Assembly (NCBI GenBank): GCA_016184445.1
Contig: JACPCT010000286.1
Coordinates: forward strand, 1 to 12,139
Length of the DNA stretch: 12,139 nt
DNA from: Candidatus Tectimicrobiota bacterium
GTDB taxonomy: Bacteria > UBA8248
Direction of reading: 5' to 3'
Shown here: positions 1 through 6,563 of the stretch, piece after piece
How the letters are laid out: each line of letters starts with the position of its first letter
Position numbering within the stretch: position 1 is the stretch's first letter
The notes under the pieces: model-generated
Told to the model about the DNA's origin: nothing
The model's input: only the letters and a program-made list of their open reading frames with translations
The model's database searches: none
Made by a program: the position numbers and the translations under genes

Positions 1-102
1 GTCATGGTCCTCCTGCTCGGCGCCATCCTCTACCTCTGGTGGTCGCTCAAGGATTTGGAGGGCGGGAAGCGGGTGGGGGAGGGGCCAGAAGGCAAAGGGT
101 AA
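1..102 (+). CDS. C-terminal end of an unidentified membrane protein (5' truncated by window edge)
   Basis: Frame 1 is open from the first base to a TAA at 100-102 and encodes 33 residues. The first half (MVLLLGAILYLWWSL) is a strongly hydrophobic stretch ending in two tryptophans. It is followed by a charged Gly/Lys/Glu tail (KDLEGGKRVGEGPEGKG). This looks like the last membrane helix of an integral membrane protein with a short cytoplasmic tail. The G+C-rich codon use matches the host genes further right rather than the adjacent restriction-modification cassette. It converges on the endonuclease gene with only 6 bases between the two stop codons. Too little is present to name the family. Confidence 0.55.
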   Translation, partial: VMVLLLGAILYLWWSLKDLEGGKRVGEGPEGKG

Positions 103-108
103 AGTTCT

Positions 109-825
109 TCAGAATCGTGCGCGGTACTCCGAGCGGACTTTCTGGATGAAGGCGTCGTAGTGCATCGGGTCTCCCACAGCAGGAGCAGGAGCCCGGTCGA
201 CGAATTTTGTTTCTTTCAGGTTCATATTATCCATCTCGATCACCACGGCTGCTTTTGCGTCCAACCCGACGCCAGCCTGACCGCCTCTCATTGCCACGGC
301 CCGGAATTCGGCCAAGCAGTGTTCGATGAGCGCGCGAGGGTTCTTGTGAACCGTCTCCCCTTGCCGCAGGGGAGATTGGAAGCGTGGAGCCGCGTTTACA
401 ATCAAGCACCCTCCCGCAATGGCACGGGAGTCGTAGTGGTGAACGTGCTCATGATGGGCCTCGAAATCCCGCTTCCGGTTCTTCACGGCCTTCCGGTGCT
501 CGGTCATGACGGACTTGACCTCGATGGCAACCTCGATCGTGGAGGGAGTCATTCTTGGGATGCCAGTGAGGCTAGCAGGGGGCTGTGTTCCAGGCGGGGG
601 ATTGCCAAGCACAAGGTCCACGTTCCAATCGGCGGTGCCTGCGCGGAGGGTGAAATTAAGATTGTAGGCCAGCAAGCCCTGCCGAGCCTTGTCCGCCATG
701 TAAGGGCACGCGGCGGCCAAGTCCCTTGCCACGCACTCACAGAACGAATTGGAGTGCTTATTGGAGCGCGAGTGATAGCCCGCAGAACGCAGGTGGGAAA
801 TGAAATCCGAGGGATTCGGGCTCAT
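109..825 (-). CDS. Type II restriction endonuclease, PD-(D/E)XK fold
   Basis: A 238-residue protein, the normal size for an orthodox type II restriction enzyme, which would cut unmethylated DNA at the site protected by the neighbouring methyltransferase. The candidate nuclease core is D70 (in WNVDLVLG), then after a loop E98 and E102-V-K104 (in IEVAIEVK), i.e. D-x31-E-x-K, the metal-binding and catalytic pattern of the PD-(D/E)XK superfamily. A basic, His-rich helix follows (KAVKNRKRDFEAHHEHVHHY, residues 112-131), plausibly DNA-contacting. The ATG at 825-823 overlaps the methyltransferase TGA as ATGA, and no Shine-Dalgarno sequence is visible just upstream. Translation probably depends on termination-reinitiation from the methyltransferase, which would keep cutting activity from preceding protection. 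Its base composition is poorer in G+C than the genes to the right. The family assignment rests on the motif plus context; the recognition sequence cannot be read from the sequence. Confidence 0.8.
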   Translation of the reverse strand: MSPNPSDFISHLRSAGYHSRSNKHSNSFCECVARDLAAACPYMADKARQGLLAYNLNFTLRAGTADWNVDLVLGNPPPGTQPPASLTGIPRMTPSTIEVAIEVKSVMTEHRKAVKNRKRDFEAHHEHVHHYDSRAIAGGCLIVNAAPRFQSPLRQGETVHKNPRALIEHCLAEFRAVAMRGGQAGVGLDAKAAVVIEMDNMNLKETKFVDRAPAPAVGDPMHYDAFIQKVRSEYRARF

Positions 826-1760
826 TCGGCGGAAGGAGCGATGAATTCCACTTGATGGGCGGGTGCTATCAGCCTTCCGATACGGTCCTTAGCGGCTTCC
901 ACATATTGCGGCTCAATTTCAAAACCAATGGACGAACGATGCATTTCAATCGCGGCCAGTGTGGTAGTCCCGAGCCCCCAGAAAGGGTCGAGGACGGTAT
1001 CCCCAACGAACGAGAACATGCCAATCAAACGGCGGGCAATCTCCTTCGGGAAGGGCGCGGGATGCGCCCGCTGAATCTCCCCGGGAACATCCGTCCATAC
1101 TTGCTGGAACCAACGGCGATGGTCTTCTTTCTCGATCACCGATAGGGCGCGCTGCTCCGGCGTCGGGTGGCGGTAGCCGCCGGGCTTCCGGAAATTCAAG
1201 ATGTATTCAATGTCGTTCTTGATGATGGCGTTGGGCTCGTAGGGCTTCCCAAGAAAAGTTGCGCCGTTCCCGGCGACTTCCGTGACCGCGTTGGCGATTT
1301 TGTTCCAGATAATTGGCGCCAGGGGGTCGAAGCCGATTTCTTGGCAAGCGACTTGAATGTAAGAGTGAAGCGGCTCGACAACATGACGGCCATGTGATTT
1401 CCGGGAGCGGCAAACATCTCCGACTACGACGCACATCCGCCCGCCAGGAACCAAAAGATCGAAGCAACGTTTCCAAACCTTATTCAGTTCATCTTGGAAA
1501 CCAGCCCGTTCGCCAATGTGGCCAAGTTGCGCGCCGTTCTGATCGGAGGCGTATTCCTTCAAGTTCCAATACGGGGGAGAAGTGACAACCAAGTGAACTT
1601 GGGTTTCCTGGGGAAGTTCACGCATTTTTCGGGCGTCGCCAAGGTAAACGATGTGAGTGGTGTTGAGGATGGAAGGTTTGCTGTCCCACGCGCGCTTCTT
1701 CGCGGCCAGCTTTTCAGAGACGGAAGCCTCTTTCGACGGGCGCGCTAAGGTCTTGGGCAT
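822..1760 (-). CDS. Type II DNA methyltransferase, beta class (N4-cytosine type)
   Basis: A 312-residue SAM-dependent DNA methyltransferase. Motif IV is TSPPYW at residues 60-65, the catalytic loop; the SPPY form is typical of N4-cytosine enzymes. The AHPAPFPKEIARRLI block (232-246) precedes motif I, DPFWGLGTT (258-266), the SAM-binding glycine loop, and GFEIEPQYVEAAKDRI follows. The order IV, target-recognition region (about 120-225), motif I defines the beta class. The frame stays open upstream to 2132, but that part is low-complexity Arg/Pro/Gly translation antisense-frame to the Tim44 gene. I prefer the ATG at 1760, which has GAGA six bases upstream. ATGs at 1766 and 1781 are alternatives. 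It is the first gene of a two-gene cassette with the endonuclease, transcribed from a promoter at 1811-1839. It lacks a controller (C) protein gene. Confidence 0.92.
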   Translation of the reverse strand: MPKTLARPSKEASVSEKLAAKKRAWDSKPSILNTTHIVYLGDARKMRELPQETQVHLVVTSPPYWNLKEYASDQNGAQLGHIGERAGFQDELNKVWKRCFDLLVPGGRMCVVVGDVCRSRKSHGRHVVEPLHSYIQVACQEIGFDPLAPIIWNKIANAVTEVAGNGATFLGKPYEPNAIIKNDIEYILNFRKPGGYRHPTPEQRALSVIEKEDHRRWFQQVWTDVPGEIQRAHPAPFPKEIARRLIGMFSFVGDTVLDPFWGLGTTTLAAIEMHRSSIGFEIEPQYVEAAKDRIGRLIAPAHQVEFIAPSAE

Positions 1761-1810
1761 GTCCATTCTCGATATGCACATGCGAGAGGACAGAATATTA
1801 CTCGGGCGGT

Positions 1811-1839
1811 ATTCTACAACGCAACGGATGGCGAAACAA
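1811..1839 (-). promoter_or_regulatory. Sigma70-like promoter for the restriction-modification cassette
   Basis: On the minus strand a -35 box TTGTTT (1839-1834) and a -10 box TAGAAT (1816-1811, five of six to TATAAT) are separated by exactly 17 bases. This predicts transcription starting near 1804, leaving a 20-45 base leader before the methyltransferase start candidates. The stretch is A+T-rich compared with the coding DNA to its right and lies in the 68-base gap after the Tim44-gene stop codon. An overlapping weaker pair (TTGCGT, 18 bases, TAATAT) lies just downstream. The call is a pattern match only. Confidence 0.5.
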
Positions 1840-1849
1840 CGGCGAAAAT

Positions 1850-2885
1850 TCACCCCTGCTCGATCGCCGACAGGAACCACTCCCTCGCCCCGCTCTTGCG
1901 AGCCCAGGTCCAGAGCTCGGCGAAGGTGACGGGCTCGGTGCGGCTGCCGCCCAGGAGCTCGCCCGAGGTCTCGGCCACGAGGTAGTCGAGCAGGCTGGCC
2001 TCGACGCGCACGGTCGCGAAGTCGAAGCCCTCCTCCTGCCAGGCCTCGACGAGGTCGAGCCGCTGGACCTGGATGTCGTCGAGGCGGTTGATGCGCCCCT
2101 CGCGCCTGAGCTCGTCCAGGTCGCCCTGGCACTTCCCGTGGATGTCGGGGTCCACCATCCCGCGGATGGGGCCGAGGTCCCTCGCCACCCAGGCCTCCTG
2201 GAAGCGCATGAAGTCCCGGCGCGCGCCGCGGAGGAAGTTCTCCCGCGAGAAGGAGCGGTCCCCCGCCTCGATGGCGCGCAGGCCCTCCTCCAGGCGCGGG
2301 TCGGGGCGGGCCTCCGGCCCCGCCGGGCTTGCGGGGCGGGAGCCTCCGCGCGGGGCGATGTCGGGACCGGTGTAGACGGGGCCCGCCGCGCGCTCCTCCG
2401 CGGCGGCCGGCCCCCCCACGCCGTAGGGGTCGGCCCCCTGGTGGGCGAGGCGCTCGGTGTAGGTGGCGCCGGCCCCCGCCGGGGCTTCCCGCCCCCGGCC
2501 CAGCATGCGAAAGAGGAAGAAGAGCGCGCCTCCGATGAGGAGGATCTCCAGGAGGCCGATCCCCCCGCCGAAGCCCATGCGGCCGAAAAGCAGGCTCCCG
2601 ATCAGCCCGCCCAGAAGGAGCCCCCCCAGCCCGGCGAAGAGGCCGCCGCCGAAGCCGCCGAACCCGAAGGGGCGGCGGTAGCCCTGGTCAATGGGCGGCC
2701 GCTGCTGGGCCCCCAGCTGGGAGCGCGGGGTGACCGGGGGCCGCGAGAAGCCGCGCGAGCCCCGGAAGCCGAAGGAGCGGCCCCCGCCGAAGCGGGCGGC
2801 CTGGGCCTGGGCCTGGATGAGGCGGAGGCCCTCCGGCCCGGGGACCGGAGATCACGAAGGACGACAGGATGACGGCGAGCTTCAT
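1850..2885 (-). CDS. Tim44-like domain membrane protein, apparent frameshift near 2840
   Basis: After one correction this gene encodes about 344 residues. The ATG at 2885 has a strong Shine-Dalgarno (GGAGGGGAGG, five bases away) and begins MKLAVILSSFVIS, a signal-peptide or anchor start. The rest lies in the +1 frame: AQAQAARFGGGRSFGFRG, a Phe/Gly/Arg-rich linker, a Gly/Leu hydrophobic segment (GLFAGLGGLLLGGLIGSLL), a second one (LLEILLIGGALFFLFRML), a Pro/Ala/Gly linker, and a C-terminal Tim44-like domain of roughly 130 residues ending WFLSAIEQG. The second frame has no usable start between its upstream TGA (2854-2852) and the internal ATG at 2578, so the two parts belong together. Dropping one base of the GGGG run at 2840-2843 restores the frame. 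The bacterial family is an inner-membrane protein of largely unknown function. If the shift is real, the locus is a pseudogene or only a shorter product from 2578 is made. Confidence 0.8.
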
Positions 2886-2968
2886 TTCGGCCTCCCCTCC
2901 GGGGTCGTTGCAGCGCGGCAGGGGGATTATCCCCATTCGGGGAGGGCCCGTCCACGGGGCGCGGGGCG

Positions 2969-2982
2969 GCGGGACGTCCCGC
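2969..2982. repeat. 14-base perfect palindrome in the divergent Tim44/permease gap
   Basis: GCGGGACGTCCCGC is a perfect palindrome lying 84 bases upstream of the Tim44-protein start and about 145 bases upstream of the permease start. It sits in the gap shared by two divergent genes, a position where a dimeric regulator could act on either. It could equally be a chance G+C-rich palindrome. No promoter boxes are evident beside it. Confidence 0.3.
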
Positions 2983-3006
2983 TGGGGGTTCGTCTTGCCA
3001 TCCTGT

Positions 3007-3063
3007 AGGGGCGAGGCAGCTGCCTCCGGCGAAGCCTTCGGCGGAGCCGGGTGCCTCGCCCCT
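3007..3063. repeat. Nested inverted repeat (dispersed palindromic element, AGGGGCG family)
   Basis: Twelve-base arms AGGGGCGAGGCA (3007-3018) and TGCCTCGCCCCT (3052-3063) are perfect reverse complements. They enclose a second inverted repeat, CTCCGGCGAAG / CTTCGGCGGAG (3024-3034 and 3036-3046), with one mismatch. Transcribed either way, the whole can fold into a long two-part hairpin. It occupies the gap upstream of the permease gene, ending 62 bases before its start. The outer arm resembles the palindrome at 9502-9533 (CAGGGGCGACC) and the right arm at 10402-10411, which suggests a repeat family rather than a gene-specific operator. There is no U-run, so a classical terminator is unlikely. 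Confidence 0.65.
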
Positions 3064-3125
3064 GTTCCCCGCCGTGGTAGGCTATAGAGGACCCGGCATC
3101 CCTGCGGAGCGGAGAGGAGAGGCGC

Positions 3126-4260
3126 GTGGCGTGGCTGGAGGCCCTGCGGGCGCGGGTGCGGTTCAACCGCCAGGAGCTCTCGGGCGCCTTCGGGGACATC
3201 GGGACGGACCTGCCGCTGATTGTCGGGATGATCCACGCGGCCCGCCTGGACAGCGCGAGCGTCCTCGTCATGTTCGGCGTGATGCAGGTCGCGACCGGCG
3301 TCCTCTACGGGTTGCCGATGCCCGTCCAGCCGCTCAAGGCCATGGCCGTCCTGGTCATCACCCAGCGGCTGGGCGGGGAGGTGCTGTTCGGGGCGGGCCT
3401 GGCCATCGGGGTGGTGATGCTGGCCCTGAGCGCCACGGGCGCGCTCGACTGGCTCGGCCGGGTCGTGCCCCTCTCCGCCGTGCGGGGGATCCAGTTCGGC
3501 CTGGGGCTCTCCCTGGCCTCCCTGGCGCTGAGGCAGTACGTGCCCTCCCTCGGCGCGGAGGGCTACGCGCTCGCTCTCGGGGAGCAGCCGGCTCCCGGCG
3601 GGGCTGGCGGTGATCGGGCTGGGGGTACTGTACGCGGCCCTCACCCGGCTGGACTACGCCGCCATCGCGCAGGGGGCGGGCCTGGCGCTGCCGCAGCCTC
3701 ACCTCCCCCGGGCGGAGGACGTGTTTACCGGCTTCCTCGTCCTCGCCCTCCCGCAGCTCCCCCTCTCGCTGTCGAACTCCCTGATCGCCACCCGGCAGAC
3801 GGTGGCGGACCTCTTCCCGGGCCGGGAGATGAGCCTGCGCCGCATCGGGGCGACCTACTCCGCGATGAACCTGGCCGCCCCCTTCCTGAGCGGGCTCCCC
3901 GTCTGCCACGGCTGCGGGGGGCTGGCGGGGCACCACTACTTCGGGGCGCGCACGGGCGGGTCGGTGGTGATCTACGGCGCGATGTACCTCGTCCTGGGCC
4001 TCTTCCTCGGGGGAGCCTTCCGGCACGTGGTGGAGATCTTCCCCCAGCCCATCCTCGGCGTGATCCTGGCCTTCGAGGCCCTGGCGCTGATGCTGTTCAT
4101 CCGCGACCAGGCCGCCTCCAGGCGGGACCTCGGGATCGCCCTCCTGACCGCCCTGTGCGCCTTCGGGCTCCCCTACGGCTTCGTCGTGGGCACCGTCATC
4201 GGCACCGCCCTGCACTTCGCCTCGGCGCGCTGGCCCGGGCGGGGAAGGCTGCACCTGTAG
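3126..4260 (+). CDS. MOT1-like sulfate/molybdate permease, apparent frameshift near 3580
   Basis: An inner-membrane oxyanion transporter of the MOT1 branch related to SulP permeases, about 377 residues after one correction. The N-terminal half from GTG 3126 shows SGAFGDIGTDLPLIVGMI, the signature MPVQPLKAMAVL and RGIQFGLGLSL. The rest, in the +1 frame, shows LPAGLAVIGLGVLYAAL, LPQLPLSLSNSLIATRQTV, then PVCHGCGGLAGHHYFGARTG, several hydrophobic helices, and a TAG at 4258-4260. Removing one G of the GGGG run at 3579-3582 joins them as YALALGSSRLPAGLAV. The Shine-Dalgarno region (GGAGAGGAGAGG) directly precedes the GTG. The second half alone lacks the N-terminal signature, so two separate genes are unlikely. 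The join has a short hydrophobic segment for this family, so a small deletion rather than one inserted base is possible. Sulfate or molybdate as substrate is inferred from the family. Confidence 0.85.
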
Positions 4261-4350
4261 GCGGGCGCACCGAGGGCGATTGAAGGCGGCCGCGCCGCCC
4301 TGCTACCATCACCCTGCTCCCTCCTCCGGTCCGGCGAGAGGATCTTCCAC

Positions 4351-5550
4351 GTGACCGCGCCCAGGCCCATGCCCCTCGAGGGCGTCAAGGTCATCGACGT
4401 CGGAACGCTCTTCGCCGGGCCGTGGATCGCCACCTACATGGGCGACTTCGGGGCCGAGGTCATCAAGGTCGAGCACCCCAAGGGGGACAGCCTGCGCAAC
4501 TTCGCCTCCATGAAGGGCGGCGTCTCGCTCTGGTGGAAGCTCTCCTCCCGGAACAAGAAGTCCGTCACCTGCGACATCTCCTCGCCCGAGGGGCAGGAGA
4601 TCGTGCGGAGGCTCTGCCGGGAGGCGGACGTGCTCATCGAGAACTTCCGCCCGGGCACGCTGGAGCGCTGGGGCCTCGGCTGGGAGGCGCTTCACGCCCT
4701 CAACCCGCGCCTCGTCATGGTGCGCACGAGCGGCTTCGGCCAGGCGGGCCCCTACGCCAAGCGGCCCGGCTTCGGCACCCTGGCCGAGGCCATGAGCGGC
4801 TTCGCCCACATCACCGGCCAGCCGGACGGCCCGCCGACGCTGCCCCCCTTCGCCCTGGCGGACGGCATCAGCGCGCTCTGCGGCACCTACGCCGTGATGA
4901 TGGCGCTCTACCACCGCGACGTGCACGGCGCCCCCGGCCAGGAGATCGACGTCGCCATCTACGAGCCCATCGTCACCGTGCTGGGGCCGCAGGTTCTGGA
5001 GTACGACCAGCTGGGCCACATCCAGGGCCGAACGGGGAACAGCGTCCCCTTCGTCGCGCCCCGCAACGCCTACCGCTGCGGGGACGGCCGCTGGGTCGTC
5101 ATCTCGGCCAGCGCCGAGAGCATCTTCAAGCGGATCATGGGGGCCGTCGGGCGGCCCGACCTGGCCGGCGACCCCCGCATGGCCACCCAGGCCGGGCGGG
5201 TCGAGCACATGCGGGAGCTGGACGCGGCCATCCAGGCCTGGATCGGGGCGCACACCCTGGAGGAGACGGTGCGCCACTTCGAGGCCTGCGGGGGGGCGCT
5301 CGGGCCCATCTACGACGTCGCCCAGTACATGGCGGACCCCCAGGTCCAGGCGCGCGGGTCCGTCGTCCGGGTGGAGGACGAGGAGCTGGGCGCGGTCCGG
5401 ATGCAGAACGTCATGCCCCGCATGGGGGAGACCCCGGGCCGCATCCGCTGGGCAGGGCCGCCCAAGGGGAAGCACACCGAGGAGGTGCTGGGAGGCCTCG
5501 GCTACTCCCCGGAGGAGATGGCCCGCCTGCGCGGGAAGGGGGTCATCTGA
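4351..5550 (+). CDS. Class III CoA-transferase (CaiB/BaiF family)
   Basis: A cytoplasmic enzyme of 399 residues, typical family length, that moves CoA from an acyl-CoA donor to a carboxylate. The N-terminal signature PLEGVKVIDVGTLFAGPW (8-25) is followed by DFGAEVIKVEHPKGDSLR, ADVLIENFRPGTLERWGLG and TSGFGQAGPYAKRPGFGTLA. D171 in ALADGISAL fits the catalytic Asp of formyl-CoA transferase and CaiB, which forms the covalent anhydride and CoA thioester. GQEIDVAIYEP and the C-terminal GKHTEEVLGGLGYS are also family blocks. The chosen GTG at 4351 has a CGAGAGGA Shine-Dalgarno eight bases upstream. ATG 4369 (MPLEG) is the alternative. Its TGA is overlapped by the deacylase start (CTGA), so the two are co-translated. 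The substrate cannot be told from sequence; a dicarboxylic or hydroxy acid is only an inference. Confidence 0.93.
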   Translation: MTAPRPMPLEGVKVIDVGTLFAGPWIATYMGDFGAEVIKVEHPKGDSLRNFASMKGGVSLWWKLSSRNKKSVTCDISSPEGQEIVRRLCREADVLIENFRPGTLERWGLGWEALHALNPRLVMVRTSGFGQAGPYAKRPGFGTLAEAMSGFAHITGQPDGPPTLPPFALADGISALCGTYAVMMALYHRDVHGAPGQEIDVAIYEPIVTVLGPQVLEYDQLGHIQGRTGNSVPFVAPRNAYRCGDGRWVVISASAESIFKRIMGAVGRPDLAGDPRMATQAGRVEHMRELDAAIQAWIGAHTLEETVRHFEACGGALGPIYDVAQYMADPQVQARGSVVRVEDEELGAVRMQNVMPRMGETPGRIRWAGPPKGKHTEEVLGGLGYSPEEMARLRGKGVI

Positions 5551-6455
5551 AAAGCTCCACGTCCGTCTTCGTCTACCATCCCGGCTACTACGCCGACGTC
5601 GGCGCCCACGTCCTCCAGCAGGGCAAGTACCGGGCCACCTACGAGCGCCTGCGCGCGGCGGGCGTGCCGGAGGGCGCCTTCATCGAGCCCCGCCCGGCCA
5701 CGGAGGATGAGGTGCGCCTCGTCCACACGGCCGAGTACGTGGCGGACCTCCTCGGCGGGGTCCACACCGAGCGGACCTGCGCGAGCGAGCTGCCCCTCAG
5801 CGCGGAGATCGTGCGGGCGGCGTTTCTCGCCGTGGGCGGAACCATCCTCGCCGCGCGGGAGGCGCTCGCCCGGGGCCGGGCGCTCAACCTGACGGGGGGC
5901 TTCCACCACGCCTTCGCGGGCCAGGCGGAGGGCTTCTGCTACCTGAACGACCTCGCCGTGGCCATCCGCGTCCTCCAGCGCGAGGGGGCGGTCGGGCGGG
6001 CCGCGGTGATCGACTGCGACCTCCACCAGGGGAACGGCACCGCCGTCATCTTCCAGGGGGACCCGGGCGTCTTCACCTTCTCCATCCACCAGCAGAACAT
6101 CTACCCCGTGAAGCGCAAGAGCGACCTCGACGTGGGCCTCTACGACCTAGCGGGGGACGCGGAGTACCTCGCCCACATGCGCAAGCACGTGCCGGAGATC
6201 CTGGACGGCCACCGGCCCGGCCTCGTCCTCTACCAGGCGGGCGCCGACCCCTACGCCAGCGACCAGCTGGGCACCCTCAAGCTCACCATGGGGGGGCTGC
6301 GCGAGCGGGACGCGATCGTGCTCTCAGAATGCGCCCGGCGGGGGATCCCCGTGGCCGGGACCCTCGGCGGGGGCTACGCGGCGGACCCGGCGGACACCGT
6401 GGACATCCACTTCCGGACGGCCATGGCTTTCTGGGGAATGGGGCCGGGCCAATAA
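5547..6455 (+). CDS. Class IV (HDAC11-like) histone-deacetylase-fold deacylase with CTG start
   Basis: A 302-residue zinc amidohydrolase of the arginase/deacetylase fold, presumably removing acyl groups from amines on a protein or small molecule. Visible parts: VYHPGYY (9-15), the HDAC-type N-terminal strand; GGFHHAF with the active-site pair H120/H121; VIDCDLHQGNGTA, with zinc ligands D158 and H160; SIHQQNIYP, which parallels the class IV NRHIYP block; AGADPYASDQLG, with zinc ligand D234; and GGGY with catalytic-site Y277. HQGNG instead of HHGDG, together with the NIYP block, places it nearer HDAC11 than AcuC. There is no ATG, GTG or TTG in frame near the true N-terminus. The CTG at 5547 overlaps the CoA-transferase TGA as CTGA and has AAGGGGG upstream, leaving six residues before VFVYHP as in homologues. 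The overlap implies a shared pathway with the CoA-transferase. It could act on acyl-polyamines or acyl-lysine. Confidence 0.85.
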   Translation: MKSSTSVFVYHPGYYADVGAHVLQQGKYRATYERLRAAGVPEGAFIEPRPATEDEVRLVHTAEYVADLLGGVHTERTCASELPLSAEIVRAAFLAVGGTILAAREALARGRALNLTGGFHHAFAGQAEGFCYLNDLAVAIRVLQREGAVGRAAVIDCDLHQGNGTAVIFQGDPGVFTFSIHQQNIYPVKRKSDLDVGLYDLAGDAEYLAHMRKHVPEILDGHRPGLVLYQAGADPYASDQLGTLKLTMGGLRERDAIVLSECARRGIPVAGTLGGGYAADPADTVDIHFRTAMAFWGMGPGQ

Positions 6456-6467
6456 TTTTCCGCACAT

Positions 6468-6496
6468 TTGCTTGCTAAAGGAAATAGCGCCATAAT
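6468..6496 (+). promoter_or_regulatory. Sigma70-like promoter for the GAF gene
   Basis: The -35 box TTGCTT (6468-6473) and the -10 box CATAAT (6491-6496, five of six to consensus) are exactly 17 bases apart, in an A+T-rich patch that contrasts with the surrounding coding DNA. The predicted start near 6503 gives a leader of about 60 bases before the ATG at 6564. It lies just after the deacylase stop at 6455, so the GAF gene can be expressed independently of that operon. Confidence 0.55.
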
Positions 6497-6563
6497 ATGG
6501 GCATCATCCTATACTCCGGGAGCCCTTATTGGGAGCCTCAGTGTCGCCGGGGAGGGCCCACTC

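Noticed and set aside
160..855. Plus-strand open frame opposite the endonuclease
   Set aside because: It is antisense to a gene with a recognisable catalytic motif and coupled start, shows no family features, and has no supporting ribosome binding site.
1761..2132. In-frame upstream extension of the methyltransferase by about 124 residues
   Set aside because: The extension is low-complexity Arg/Pro/Gly sequence read out of frame through the Tim44 gene on the same strand. It has no family motif and begins beyond the cassette's own promoter.
2688..3644. Long minus-strand open frame across the Tim44/permease gap
   Set aside because: It crosses palindromic repeats and antisense permease DNA and has compositionally biased sequence. 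Only its last part, starting MKLAV, belongs to a real gene.
4309..5475. Long open frame antisense to the first CoA-transferase
   Set aside because: It is rich in Asp, Val, His, Gly and Pro from reverse reading of G+C-rich codons, with no domain signature. The opposite strand carries an unambiguous CoA-transferase.
6468..6563. N-terminal extension of the GAF protein from 6468
   Set aside because: It overlaps the predicted promoter and leader. The ATG at 6564 has a much better ribosome binding site and homologous GAF starts do not need the extra residues.
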